Below the pieces are notes generated by a model. That model ran no database searches. It worked only from the letters and a program-made list of their open reading frames with translations, and was not told the DNA's origin. A program made the position numbers and the translations under genes. 64,000 nucleotides of DNA from Tetradesmus obliquus (taxonomy: Eukaryota > Chlorophyta > Chlorophyceae > Sphaeropleales > Scenedesmaceae). The stretch's first letter is position 1. Each line of letters starts with the position of its first letter. The stretch is taken from positions 5,320,501 through 5,384,500 of the forward strand of contig CP126199.1 in assembly GCA_030272155.1 (NCBI GenBank), in the 5' to 3' direction. Shown here piece by piece: positions 21,644 through 34,486 of the stretch.

Positions 21644-24600
21644 TCATGCATCATTGGGGCGGACAGTGCCCCTGATCACCATCTCAATCCTGGGGCACCT
21701 GGGGAAGGACAGCACCTGCAATGCACCACACAATGTGCTAAAAGTCAGAAGCCGTGTGTAGAGCACCATTCTGCACGCGCACAGTGTGTTGGCGTCACTC
21801 CGTGGTATCGCATCTGTGATGTGAGCCAATCAGCGTAAGCGTCACTGCTGTAGCTCCGGCAGGTGGGTGCATTTGCACATGTCAGCAAACCGTCACTCGA
21901 ATGCAGCCAGCTGACGTAACGCGTGCTTACTAACAAGCTATTGCAGTAACTGCTGCTGCCCGCAGTAGCAGCTACACATGACACCATGCATAACACTGCC
22001 ATGTGCTGACCACATGCTGCTGCTGCTGACGGCGAGGCGATAGCAGCAAAGCAACAAAGAAATGTGTGCCAAAGCTCACCTGCAGCATTCCCAGCTGCTC
22101 CAAGCTCAGTGTGTTGAGCGACACCAGGTCCATCTGCAGGGGCACAGCAATTGCAGCAGTGCAGTGGCATGGCAGCACAGTGCAGTTAGCAGTTGGTTGC
22201 GTGTGTTGCGCACAGCAAGCAAGCCAAGAAGTGCAGCGCAGTCAGCAGTTGCTGTTCTGTGTTGCGCACAGGGTGCAGGCATGGGATTTGCAGCTGCTGG
22301 AACGTGCTGGAGGGATGCAGGCGCCAGGCACACACATGCAACTAGTACTCATGATCTGCACGCCAGCCATTCCTATTATATATCTGACACGGCATGCAAA
22401 AGACAAGCCGCAAGCACGTCCGCAGCAGCAGCGCACCTCCAGCAGCTGCCACTGCTTCAGCAGCGACTCGCAGCGCCGCTGCACGACTCGCAGCGCCTCT
22501 TCAACACAAGCAAGTGATGTGACTACGACAGTCAGCCATTTCCACCAAAACAACACCAAGAAACAAAACAGCCGCGCGCGCCACACCTCCACCTCCAACA
22601 GCTGCCACTGCTGGTCTTACAACGACACCCTTTTCAACAAGCAAGTGATCTAACTGTGATAGCGGCCAATTCACACAATTAAATCAATACAACAGCGCGC
22701 GCACCTCCACCTCCAGCAGCTGCCACTGCTTCAGCAGCGACTCGAAGCGCTGCTGCACGCGCGCCTGCGCGTGCAGCAGCTGGGGCCTCTGCGGCAGCAC
22801 CGGCTTGTCCTCCTGCTGCTGCTCGCGCTCCTGCATCTGCGCCACCCGCAGGCCCGTGGCAGCCGTCACGTTGATGCGCTGCATCAGCGGCTGCGTCCTG
22901 GCGTCGCGGCGGTCCTGACAGATGCCCAGCATGCCGGCCTGCGTGGTGTAATCGCAGCAGCAGCAGCAGCACAACAGGGTCAGCAGGCAGCGCTGTGTGT
23001 ACAGAGGCGGCCGCACGTGTGCGTGTGCAAGGCCGCCATGCGCGTGAAAGGCAGCTGCGAGCATGCGCACGGCAGCCGTGCGTGTGAAGGTAGCAGTGAG
23101 CACGTGCAAGGCAGCTGCGCGTGTGCAAGGAAGCAGTGCTAGTGCAGGGCAGCAGTGCGTGTGCAAGGCAGCTGCGCGTGTGCAAAGGAACGGTGTGTGC
23201 GGAGGCAGCTGATCGTGTGCAAGGCAGCGGCGCGCTTGTGCAAAGGTGGCCGCCCATGTGCAAAGCAATGGTGCGTGTGGCAAGGCAGCGGCGCGCATGT
23301 GCAAGGCAGCCGCGCATGTGCAGTGTCACTGCAATGGCTGTGCAGCACCGCCCACCAGCCACAAGACAGCAAGGAGACGCAAACCACCAACCACCTGCAA
23401 CAGCCCACCCTCGTTTCAAGTAGCTGGCACACACTTGATTCAAACCAAATCAAAACTTTAAGAAACTCCTGCTCACCTGGTCCTGTGACAGCTCCAGGCA
23501 GTCGGCAATGCTGCTCCAGTACCTGCACAGCAGCAGCAGCAGCAGCAGCAGAGGACAACGTGTCAGGTCAAGCTGGGACACTGACTCAGTCACCTCCATC
23601 AATGCAGCCGTGCCTAACTGAGCTGCCTTCATTAGGATCATAACAATGCTGCTGCCGCTGCCGCAGATGCATCTGTTGCAGCTGGGCGGCTGCTTCTGCG
23701 GGACTGTGGCACGCTTGCGAGCCTGGCTGGCCTACATTTGTTTCAAATATGGAAGCCGAGCTGCACAGCGTGCAAATTTTCAATTTACCACACATGCGCT
23801 GTGCAGGACAGTACTGCACAGCATGTGTGCATGCTTGCAGGTCAAATCCCCGCTGCCTTGCTAGTCACTCACTCCTGGGGTGCGCTGTCAGCCGGCTCCA
23901 GTGAGTCCAGGTTCATGTTCCTGCAAGCGCAAGGCACACGCAGCAGCTCAGTAACAAGTTGTATCAAGAGCCCGCTTGAAGCAATAGATGTCGAGCTTAA
24001 GCATGAAGGCGTGCGCAGTGTGTTTGCGGCAAGCAGAATGCATGTGGCGTGGTGGGAGCGCCTGTAACGGTCCTTGTAGTGATAGTCACAACATATGCAA
24101 TGATCTGTATTGAAAAAACAACACACACGGCGCAGCTGCTCACTGGATGCGCCTGTAGCGGTCCTCGTCCCACAGCATCAGCGTAGTGAGGATGCCAGCA
24201 TACTCCAGCATGGGCGTTGCGCGGTCAGCAGCAGCAGCAGGCAGTGGCCAGGGAGCCTCAACCTGGTTGTTGTTGATGCCCTCGATGCCTGCTGTGGGTG
24301 GCGCTGGCCGCATGGCCAGGTTGTTGCTGCGGCTCTCGCTGCTTGCTGTTGGCAGCGTGTTGGCGAGGCGCAGCTGCACAGTCAGCACAGCGCTCTCGCC
24401 CACCAGCTGCTTCAGGCGCGCAGCGATGCCGGCATCAGACATGGCCAGCACCTGCAGCAGCAGCAGCAGCAGCAGCAGAGCATGGAGGTGTGAGTCGTTG
24501 CGAGATCACGATGCGCCGAGTGTTGCTGCACGCAAGTATGAAGCAGCTGCTGCTACGGTCAAAGGTTTAGGGTTTTGGGCTAAGAATGGTGACGCGGTGT

Positions 24601-25860
24601 GCATGAAGCAGCAAGCAAGTCAGCCAGCCAGCCAGGCAGCCCGCAGCAAGCGTCATGTATGCTGCATCACTGCTGTGGCTGCTACATCAGGCGCTGCCAC
24701 AGCACAGGCATGTGGGGCTGCTGGCTGCATGCAATACACCGCCCTTGCCACAAAACAACAACAAAAACGACCCAGCAGGTTGCCAGCCGCGGGCACTGCT
24801 CTTGCAGGAAACAGCACGCACGCATGGCCGCATCAGGGGACTCAAAACAGCAGCTGCAGACGCATCATGCAACCTTTTCACAGCGCACCTGAGCCACCCA
24901 TGTGGGCTCAAACCACTCCCTGATGAGCTTTGTGCTGAACTGCTCCTCTGCAGGGCCGTCTGCTGTTGCCAGCCCCAGCGCCATGATCTCGTCAACATTT
25001 GCATCAGGGCCTTGCAGGAAACCTCCTGCTGCGTCAGCCTGCTGCTGCAGCAGCTGGATGCCCAGCTCCAGCTCCAGCAGCCTGTCCTGGGGCGCGTCTG
25101 ACCGCAGCAGGCCCATGAAGCCAAAGATCACTGACGTGCCTGCAGGAAAGGCAGTAGGAAAGGCGTGTGTGCAGGCGCAGGGCAGGGGAATTTGTCAGGG
25201 GTCTGGGGCAGGATAGATGCTGCTGCTCATCCACAGACCCTAGAATAGAATCTTTTCCCAGCAGGCTGCTGCATGCTCCAATTGAGGGTGGCTAAGTAAA
25301 CAGGCCTGCTTCTGACGTCAACATAGACACAGGCACCTCATTGAAGGGGCGATAGTTGCGAGCTGCTGCTGCAGCAGCTGCTGAGCAACCCAGCTGGTAG
25401 TGATGCATAGCTGGCAACTCACCTTCTGCTATGGCGGACAGCACGGTATCCTTGCGCTTGAGCTTTATCTGCAGGACGGAGGATAACCGGGTCAGTTCGC
25501 TTTTTGCATTGCGTTCCGTGCGTGCAGCGCATCCCGGCCGGCAATTTCAATAAGCTGATGAAACAGCCAGGGCTGCTGAGGCTCTGCGAGCCCTCCCACC
25601 GAAAGCGCAGGCGCACCTTGTTGGCCAGGGCTTCTACCAGCAGATCACGCGCTTTGCTCATTTCCCTCTCAGACACCTGCTGCAGACCCTGAGGTACGGC
25701 GGGGGGTAGGCGGAAGGGTCAGGGCAGGTGCACCGGCAGGGTTGCTCACAGGCTGCAGCATTGCGCCCATGAATCGCATCAAACCAATACCCTAACTGCA
25801 TACCTTCCACTTGTTGATCTTTTCGGCCTTTCCTTTGCCTAGTCCTCGAGTGCAGGTCAT
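21644..25860 (-). CDS. Coiled-coil protein of unknown function, copy B of the inverted pair (10 exons, 395 aa)
   Basis: Exons in transcript order: 25860-25804, 25688-25617, 25468-25423, 25139-24889, 24451-24144, 23920-23873, 23522-23477, 22938-22705, 22133-22080, 21715-21644. Every exon has the same length as in copy A except exon 5 (308 against 353 nt) and exon 10 (72 against 69 nt), and all nine introns are in the same phase. Key segments are conserved: SVIFGFMGLLRSDAP, LTTLMLWDEDRYRRI, YWSSIADCLELSQDQ, QWQLLEVE and VLSFPRCPRIEMVIRG. Exon 5 differs most, by loss of an Ala/Ser-rich stretch. Both copies are open from ATG to stop, and the shared frame and splice sites argue that both are maintained by selection. 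Function is unknown; no signal peptide is present. Confidence 0.8.
22990..23330 (-). repeat. Minisatellite in intron 7 of copy B
   Basis: Imperfect units of the type GTGTGCAAGGCAGCTGCGC are tandemly repeated. They correspond to the array at 6240-6480 in copy A. Confidence 0.8.
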
Positions 25861-27291
25861 TTCGCCGGGTGCTTCACCGGACCGCTTCGCCAGACAAGAC
25901 CTAAAAGCGCGAAATGCAGTTAATGCGACTGAAAAGATCATCGGTTACCTAGCGTGTGGACAAATCAGGGTGAAGTGGGTGAATATGTCTGCACTGCCCC
26001 TGAGGGGTAGTATGTTCAGTGTGTTGAGATTTAGGTCTTATGTAGGGTTGTCTTAGCTGGCTGAAAAAGCGCCACCTGTTCTGTGCCTGTTGGTTAAGGC
26101 CAAGTGTGCAATATGTGCCTGAGGCAGTTTGATGCAATGTGGTGTGGCAAAGCTGCTGTCGGCAATGATGCTGCATGCACATGCACACTGCAGCTTCTGC
26201 CAGAAGCATGCACAAGGACACTGTAACACGAGATGACGCAGTGCTCCCTTATACTCCAATGATGCGCAAGGCTGACAGCACCATGGCTATACAGCCATGT
26301 AGAGCATGTGAACGATGAGTGTGTCACACGTCATGACGTCATGACATCAGCCTTTTCATCAGGACCTGGCTGTAAAACCCCAGGAGTTCGGGAAAGTGCA
26401 AAGCACTCGAGAGATCAACACGGAAACGACGAAATAAATCCTGCTGTTCCACGCATTTTGTCACAAAATGACGGTCATATCATGATCAGGTTCTGGCGCC
26501 GGAAGCACACCTCCCCGTTGCTTGAAGAGGCTGGCAGAATACAACAGCTTGTATACTCCTGGTTGATCATGCATGTAACTTCCACCAGCTAATTCCCCTG
26601 CCCAACGTTCACAGGCTGCAATGCCAGTCCTGACATGAGGTCTGGCTCACGATAGGGTTGGGGGCAACAATAGAGAATGCCACAAACCGGCATTTTTGTA
26701 CTGCTGTGCTTACATGTAAGCACGATGTGCACACGCTGCACATGTGCAGCACCGCTGTGTGACACACTGCAAAATATAAGCCAGCTGTACAGTCGTCAAC
26801 AAAAAGGCAGCACATCTACGGAAAAGTACTTGTCACTTAAGTGTGTCATGCTTGAAAGCGAAAGCAAGCCAACGATACGTGATGATTTGTCACGTCACTA
26901 ATCTAGTCAAACACCTTGTTGGCAAACTGTGTCACTAGGCTTCTTACACACCAAAATGCAATGCAACCCCTCTGTCAACACAAGCGGCCCCTCAGCCGAC
27001 ACAGCCTGACCCTACAGAGCAGTTGCACCACTGTGGCGGTGCTCTATGGAACAGCGCTTGTCTGCCAGCTGTTGACGTCGTGGCAGCTGCAACATAAATC
27101 GCTCACATGCAACATGCAAACTGTTCCCTGACATCAGCGGGGTAGGCCCTGATGATGCTGGGAACAACTTCTTCACCAGACAGTACAGGGCCGCAGATGC
27201 AGAGAACACGCTTAACACGCTGCAGGAGCATGGCTGCAGATGCTGGGACCTGCTTGCAGTGGCTTGACTTCAGCAAACTTCACTGCGGAGG
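25861..27291. other. Intergenic region between copy B and gene D; no supported gene
   Basis: This is the 5' side of copy B and the 3' side of gene D. It contains a repeated CRE-like core, CGTCATGACGTCATGACATC, near 26328-26349. A 35-codon open stretch behind a 3' splice-like site at 27222-27110 (minus) has no recognised domain. Confidence 0.5.
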
Positions 27292-30200
27292 TTAGGTTAT
27301 GTTTACATCAAGTCCAGTAGAGCAAACGCTACCTGCACCATTGACAGCAAGCACAAAGCACTTATAATTTGTGTTGCCGCCGTTCAGCCCTGTCACTTCT
27401 GCAGTTGCTGTGGTTGGTGGAGGGTTTGCAACAATAACTTCTGCAGAACTGCCTACTGCGGTGCTGGTGCAGTCCCCCGTGTCCGCAACGCACTTGACTT
27501 GGAATTTCGTTGCTGCTGGGTATGTGCTGCTGCCTGCTGCCCATGTGATGGAGATCGTTGTGGAGGCCGCGTCTGGCCGCGAGTACGCCAGGCTTGTTGC
27601 TGGGGCACTTTCAAACTGGCAGGTGCCGCAAAGGTTGGAGCCGCTGACCGTCAGATCGCATCCAACCTTGCAAACGCATAGCCCTGTAGCAGTGTCTAGT
27701 GCAGCGTTGTCGGGGCAGCATACTAGAGGGGTACCGGTGCCAGATGCTGTGTATCCAGTGTTGCAAACACACGATAGCCCAGTGGCGTCTGGCGCAGCGT
27801 TGGCAGGGCAGCATACCTTCGCTGCTGTCCCGCTGAATGTACCACTTAGGCATGGTGAACATGTACCTGAACAAGGCAAGCTGAATGTGCTAGGATCGCA
27901 GTTGGCGCAAGTGGTTGTAGAACTGCTGTACTGACCAGCAGGGCAGGGTTGGCAGGATGTAGCACCTGCTGCAGCTGAGATGGAGCCGGTGGTGCAGGCT
28001 GTGCATTGGCCGCCTGGTGCAATCAAGCTGGTGCCACCGCTGGCGTAGCCTGCTTTGCAGAGGCACGCAACACGATTTGTGTCTGCTACTGCGTTGGTTG
28101 GGCAGGCTGTGCACGATATGGCTCCTGCTGCAGAGTAGCTGCTGGAATCGCAGGCTGTGCACGTGAGGGGGCCAGGTGTCCAGCTAGTGATGCCGCTTGC
28201 GTAGCCTGCTTTGCATTGGCACTGCTTCCACCCATTGGTCTGCTGAGCGTTGTCAGGGCAGTTTGAACAGCTTTGTGCGCCTTCCAGGCTGTATGTGTCC
28301 CCTTGGCAACTTAAACAGGAAATCATAGCGGCCTCCCTGTATGTACCAGCTGGGCAGGGTTGGCACACCAGGTTGCTTGTAGCCCAGCTGGTGCTTGCCT
28401 GTGTAACGTAGCCTGGGCTGCAGGTGCACTCGGTGTTGCCAGTGGCGACGAGCTGGCTGCCGGCAGCAATGGCACTGCATTCTGCAGCAAGACAGAACAG
28501 GCACAGCAGCTTCAGCGTGCAGCACATGTAGGCACCATTTAGGCTCGAGCTGCTTGATATCTTTGGCAGCATATTGTATCACAGACTTGCTGTCTGAGCG
28601 GTGCGGTGTCTGCCATGAAAGAACAGCAGTGCTGACGTGGCAGGGCCAAAACGCGCGTGCAAATTGCAAAAACGCGCTTGAGATGGACCAGCCACAGCCC
28701 AAGAGGCACTTGTTGTGCTGTTGATGCAGCGAGTGAGGTGCTGCAGTGACTGCTGTGGTGCAGCTTAGGCATTTGTCGTTGTTTCTTGCCGTGAGCCAGA
28801 GGCTGCCGCACCTTGGCAAGCAGTCGACAGGGAGCTGCCTGTGCTCTTGGTGGTGAGGTCGCTGATGCACTTCACAGGTAACGCAGGATTTGCGCTGCTG
28901 GGGTCCCCTCCCGCACACCAGTAGCCCTTGGGGCAGGGCGTGATGCTCCCGATGGAGGACCAACTGGTGGAACCAGATGTCATAATGTTTCCAGCGGTAC
29001 TCACGGCAGCGTAGCCAGCTGGTAGCACTGCAGACATTGCATTGCAGCACCACAGCACACAAACTGCTCAGATCTTGCAGCAACACAGCACGAACTGCTC
29101 AGACCTTGCAGCACAGAAGCCGCACCAGCCGCTCAGAAGAGCGTACTGCACCTGTGGGCCTCAAAGCACACAGATTTGTTGAGCAGGTGCTGTCATGCGC
29201 TGCTGCAGGCCGGCCGAACTTACACTGCAGCACGTGCGTCACGTGCAGCTGCTAGCTGCCACCTCGAAACGCTGCAGGAAGCGCACGCGCATGCTGCAAC
29301 AGCACCAGCAGCAAGCTGCAGCTTGTGGCAGAAGGATGCCACGCGCGTCAACTATTCCTAGGAGTATCTGGAGCAATATACTCCTGTTTGATGCACACAT
29401 TGCAGACGCCTGCGCGGGCCGGGTGGGGTGACTCACGGCACGTGGTGTAGCCTCCTGAAGCTGCTTGAGCTCCCCAGTTCCCTCTGCACATCTGGCAGGG
29501 CCTGGTCACTAGGCCAAAGACGTTGCTGCTGCCAGGCTGGAAGGTGCGGCAGGTCTGTGGAGCCAGGGTTCCATTTTCAAGGCGTGACACGCCGCACGGC
29601 ACGTTCTCTCTGTTGCAGACCCTGGCCACAAACACCTGCTTGCGTGTGGTGCTGTCCACTGTGGGGACGAGCTCCATGCCTGGTTGGATGTCTGCACAGC
29701 AGCAGCAGCAGCAGCAGTGGTGAAGGCCCAGGGAAGGCATAGCAGCAGCAATGGCGGCAGCACTGGAAGGAGGGGGGAGAGGGGCTGTTCCTGCTGAGCA
29801 GTGGCGGCAGCTGCTGCTGGTGCAGGCAGGTTCAACAACATAAATAGCAGCAGCAGCAGCAGCAGCAGCGGTGCATGCAGGCTGCACTTGCAGCAGCAGG
29901 CTAACTTCCATGCTACTCCTGTGCAACTTCAGTGTGATAGTAAGGAGCTGATTGCTTGACCGCCGCCATGGGGCAGCAAGCGTATGATAGCTACGAACTA
30001 CATGCATGGCATGCAGCCACGCAACTCACGTTGCTGCTGTGCAGTGCTGCACGCTGCTGCAATACATGCAAGCAGATGCAGTAGTGTACTCACAGCATGA
30101 TTTGGACGAGTTTGCAACTCGCAGAGGTGCTGCGAGAGTGTTGTCAGCATTATACACCGGCAGATCCAAAGCATGTGTTGTCAGGTCAGTGAGCATGCTG

Positions 30201-31502
30201 GTGCCGCACTGGGTGCATGCAGTCGCCTCGCCCCAGCCTGCCTTGTATGTCCCGCCGCCGCACCGCTCCACGGATTTGGTGTCACTGTTGAGGAAGTGAC
30301 CCGGCGGCACCACTGCACAGCAGGCCAACGGGATACAGCGCAAAAAGCGGTTCAGCTGTGCTTGCAGGCCCGGGGATGGAAGAGCGGGCCGGTTTTGCCA
30401 TGCACCACAGTGCAAGATGTGTTAACGCAGAGATCGCAAAAGCTCGCAGGGATCGTAAGAACATGCATGCAAGCAGCCTAGCAGCAATGCACTGTGTAAG
30501 GCCTGATCAGCGCAGCCGCGCCTCTACGTGATGCCTGCAGTAAGTAGCCTGCTGCATCACTCCTCAGCAAAAAACGGCGGCACAGCGATGTGTATGTGTG
30601 AGGCCATGTGAGGCGCATCTTAGTGCTTGCAGGCACTGCATGCGTCTGCTGTGATGTATGGTACATAGCTCATGTAAATTTCGTCGAGAGGCATTTGTCG
30701 TGTGACAGCGGCTGCATGGCCTGCGCCCACTGTGGCCATAATGCGTTGCACATGTGTTGGGGTCACTCACAGCATTCGAGTTCGCTCCTGGCACCCGTGT
30801 TGTTGGTCCATCGCCCCTGAGGGCAAGGGGTGCTGCCAGGAGTTGCAGTGCTGGGGATGGTGCTCAGGATGCCTGGGCAGTAAAATTTTTGCCTGCATTT
30901 TTTGGCGCCTTCGAACACTCCGCCTGCAGAAAACTTGGCTTCATACCCGGGCTGCAAGTCTGCACATGGCACAGCAGGAGGCACACACCCAGGGGTCAGT
31001 CTGCTGCAGCTGAGGCGCGCTTCGGTTGCAAGAGCTGCTGGCTTTGCTACACGCATTTCCAGGGGAGAGAACTGCGACTTGCAGGTTTGAGGGTTTCAGG
31101 GTTTGCAGCTTGTGCCAGGCGTGGCTGCTGCACCACTTTGCATGCATCGCCTGCAGGAGCATGCACTGCAGGTGCATGGCTAGGCTGTGACGTATAATGT
31201 TCGGCCTAGAGCTGCACCATTCAATGCAACACTGTGGCATGGCCTAACACCCCCCCCCCCCTTTGCGTGTAGCATGCGCTACTTGCACATACGACATGCA
31301 CAAAACAGGACATAGCAGCACCCCAGCCCTCACATGTGCAGTCGGTGGCAGCCGTCTTGCCCGCTGCGTTGGTTGTCAAACCCTCAGTGCATTTAGTGCA
31401 GCGCTGTTTCAGGTCCGCGCCCCCTTCGCTCCAGCTGCCTGGGTTGCACTGCGCAGCAACGCCTGGTCCGGACAGGAAGTAACCAGCCACAAGCTCTGCA
31501 GA

Positions 31503-31543
<41 letters not shown>

Positions 31544-33468
31544 CGGTTACATCACACCAACAGCAGCAGCAGCAGCAGCAGCATTCCGTAGGTTATGGCA
31601 TGCACTAGCAGTACAGCGACAGCTACTTCTAGAGGCATGTGGGCGTGCATGCAAGCACACGGCAGTGAAGCGCTCCGCCTTGGCGCCTCAGCCCACACAC
31701 CCATGTCGGGTGCAGTATTCATTTCGCCAATTGCCATGTCAGACCCCAGATGACGCACTCAACAAATCTGATAATGTTTTGTCTACTTAGCCGCATTAGG
31801 CCAGCAGACCACCCAGGCTGCTGCACCACCTCTACAGCCGAAACAGCTGGAAACTCACTGCACGCTGTGCATGGCCCAGGCACTGCATTTGGCAGCATGC
31901 CAGGAGGGCACTGCTGGCAGCCTGACTGGTACAGCAGGCCCGGGCTGCAGAACTCTGCTGGACACTCTTCTGCTGTAGTGATGTTGATGTATCTGTAGCC
32001 AGGCTTGTTGACTGCAAGCGAGCCACAGGGCAGCAGCAGCAGCAGCAAAGGCAGCAGCAGCATTCCACATTCACTTGCGTTGAGCTTACAGTTGCCTTGA
32101 CCCTTGTCAGCCTGATCACGTGTGTGCGCTCATGCGCCAGTCCATGAGCAAGTTTGACAGCACATCAAGGGCACGCATCTTCTCTTGCCGCGCGTGCCTG
32201 GGAACATTGAGGCTTACCGCATTGTGATTGGCTGAACCTGCGAGGCAGTGTGGTTGTCATGCCGGCTGGGCAGGCAGTTTTGCCTGCAGATGTGGTCCCA
32301 CCAGGGCACCTGCAGAGCACGGCCATACAGGCGCAGCAACATGTTTGAGGTCTGTTTCAACACACATCATGTGTGTTGCTGCGTACATACTGGTGGGTGT
32401 GACCCTTTCCCTGCAAGAGGCAAAACTGCTGGGGACAGCAGCAGCATGCCACCAGGTGACAGCAGCAGCATGCCACCAGGTGACAGCAGCCTCGTGTCAC
32501 CAGGGTCACATGTAGTGTCAGGGACATGCAGCACAGCACTAGATACACCTTGCTGGCAGCCAGTAGAAAGTACAACTGTTGACTTAAACCAGACGCAAGC
32601 AGCCGCCGTAGCATGCTCACCAGAACTCTCGAGGGCACGGCTTGCAAGCCAGAGTTGAACTGCCCACTGTTTCTGCCTCTGGGTACCTTCCTGGCTTGCA
32701 CACTGCAGCAGACAGCCACAGCAGGCGGTGCCCTTACATCGTGCACACTGTGGAGCAGCAGCCCAAGCAACATGTATTTGCCTGCTGAAGTCAAAGTGCA
32801 TGCTGCATGCCATGCCACCCCTGCGGCTTCCAGCAGCAGAGTAGTTGGCTACCCTGCAGCCCTGGATACTTTACAGGTTGCAATGACAGCTGCTTCCTCA
32901 TATTTGTCATGTTGCGGAGCATTGCAGCAGACGGATTGTGAACTGTGAACAGCAGGAGGCGCTGTACATACAGAGAGAGGGGGGGTGCACATCATGTGTT
33001 GTAGTACAACCCAGGCTGTGCTACATAGATACTTCATATACGTTGACTGACATTGACAGCTTGGCCAGAGATGCGGCACATGCACAGCGGCAGCAACACT
33101 GCAATGCCATATGCTGTGTGCGTGCTGGCGCGCTCACCGCAGAGGCCAGTGTCGGTGCTGGGTTCGAACCCCGTTTTACACGTATAGCACACAAATCGGC
33201 TCTTGCGCCAGTCCATGTCGCATGTTTCACAGTTTGGCAGGCATTCAGCCTGCAAGCGCCTGGCAGGTGCTGATAAGGCTTGCATGCGTGGCTTGATGGC
33301 AGCACTTGTGCTGGCTGCATTGTTGATGCTGCCATGGGCAGCTAGCTGCGCTGCGGCTGCGGCTGCCGCTGCTGCTTCACCCAGTGCTGGGTTGACTGCT
33401 GTGCTGATACGCATTGGAGTTACGTGCAGGAGAAGTGCTTGCACCAGGAGCAGCTGCAACAGCAGCAT
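27292..33468 (-). CDS. Secreted cysteine-rich multi-module protein with C-terminal fibronectin type III domain (10 exons, 962 aa)
   Basis: Exons in transcript order: 33468-33138, 32702-32621, 32309-32218, 32011-31859, 31495-31334, 30959-30771, 30312-30094, 29691-29437, 29027-28812, 28481-27292. Most introns are phase 1. The chosen ATG starts a signal-peptide-like stretch (MLLLQLLLVQALLLHV); an in-frame ATG 22 codons upstream (33534) is possible. Each internal exon carries one or two cysteine modules opening with PGY/PGH/PGR, of the GCC2/GCC3, TNFR or ephrin-receptor-like type, e.g. CKPGRYPEAE, CPGGTTSAGKTACPAG and LVPPGHFLNSD. The last exon holds further C-rich modules (CSPGYV, CPAGTY, CKAGYASG) and then, at about residues 852-955, a fibronectin III fold (TTISITWAAG ... 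ATAEVTGLNGGNTNYKCFV). No membrane anchor is visible. An extracellular adhesion or matrix role is inferred. It is a paralogue of the divergent neighbour at 34487. Confidence 0.85.
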
Positions 33469-34486
33469 CCGGTCACGCTTGATGCTGCTGCTAGTGCACT
33501 GACGTGATAGCTTGCTGTGCTGGGATGCTATCATGGCATGTCACCCTACTCGGGAACAATGAAACCGCGCGAAGAAAGCTATAAGCAACGTTGTGATTTG
33601 ACGAGGCGTCCGCAGAGGCTACGATACGATTGCGTTTGCTGCAGAACGCTTCACAGCAGCAGGTCTAGGACATTACGGTGTCAGCAACTGCACCATTGAC
33701 AAAGACGATGATTGCATCATTGACGTCTGTCGGTCTCACAGCGTATGCACCACAAATGCATTGGAGGTTCTTGTCAAGGGATCATCGCAGGTTCGGCAGT
33801 GACTTCCAAGTGACCAGCGTTGTGGGATGACAGACAGATGGCGGCCACCTCAAGGGATGAAAAGCCGTCCAAAAACTTTTTGTTGCCGTAAGAAAACAAA
33901 AAGTCCGTTTTGAACACAGCATTGGAGGTCGATGAGGATATTCATGGAAAAGCTCAAGCCCGAGTTCCGCTGACCGCGTTGGAAGGCACGGCGACAGTGA
34001 CTACGCACATCATAATCCCATTACGTTTTGAGCTCGGCGATGTTCTACCGACTCACTTGTGTACCCAGTGAGAATACGGTGGTGGCCAGTCACATGGTGT
34101 GCGTTCTGACATCAACAAAGACGGTGAGAGACACGAAACTAGTCCCTTGTGTTGAAATACTTTGATACGATATATTGAATTGACGGATTGTATCTGCAGC
34201 ATCGCTTCAAAAACGGTGGACTCTCGGTGAATGGCATGCTGAGTTCACATGCTGAGTTCACTGCTCGCACAGCCTAAAATTGATGTCAGCCGATGACCGG
34301 TGTTTCTCGCGGTCTCTGCGCCATCGCTATCTAACCCCTTGCCCCTGCCACATCTTTCAAGCAGCTGCTCTTTATCCCACAGGCAGTAGGCTGTTCACGT
34401 TAATGTGAACCAGCAACTACAGCAGTGCTTCAGGAACTCCCCCCGTGGGCGGCTTGACCGACAACCACCCCATCGAGCCCTCCAAA
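33469..34486. promoter_or_regulatory. Divergent intergenic region between the two cysteine-rich paralogues
   Basis: About 1 kb separates the two start codons, with transcription leaving in both directions, so the 5' regions and promoters of both genes must lie here. I see no clear TATA box or other named motif, and no gene. Confidence 0.55.

Noticed and set aside
27110-27222. Possible further exon downstream of gene D on the minus strand
   Set aside because: It is open for about 35 codons after an AG, but joining it needs an unsupported donor, and the fibronectin III domain already ends cleanly before TAA at 27292.
32854-32961. Possible extra exon of gene D between exons 1 and 2
   Set aside because: It has splice-like ends but its 3' phase does not fit exon 2. 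Direct joining of exons 1 and 2 keeps the frame and matches the exon order of paralogue E.
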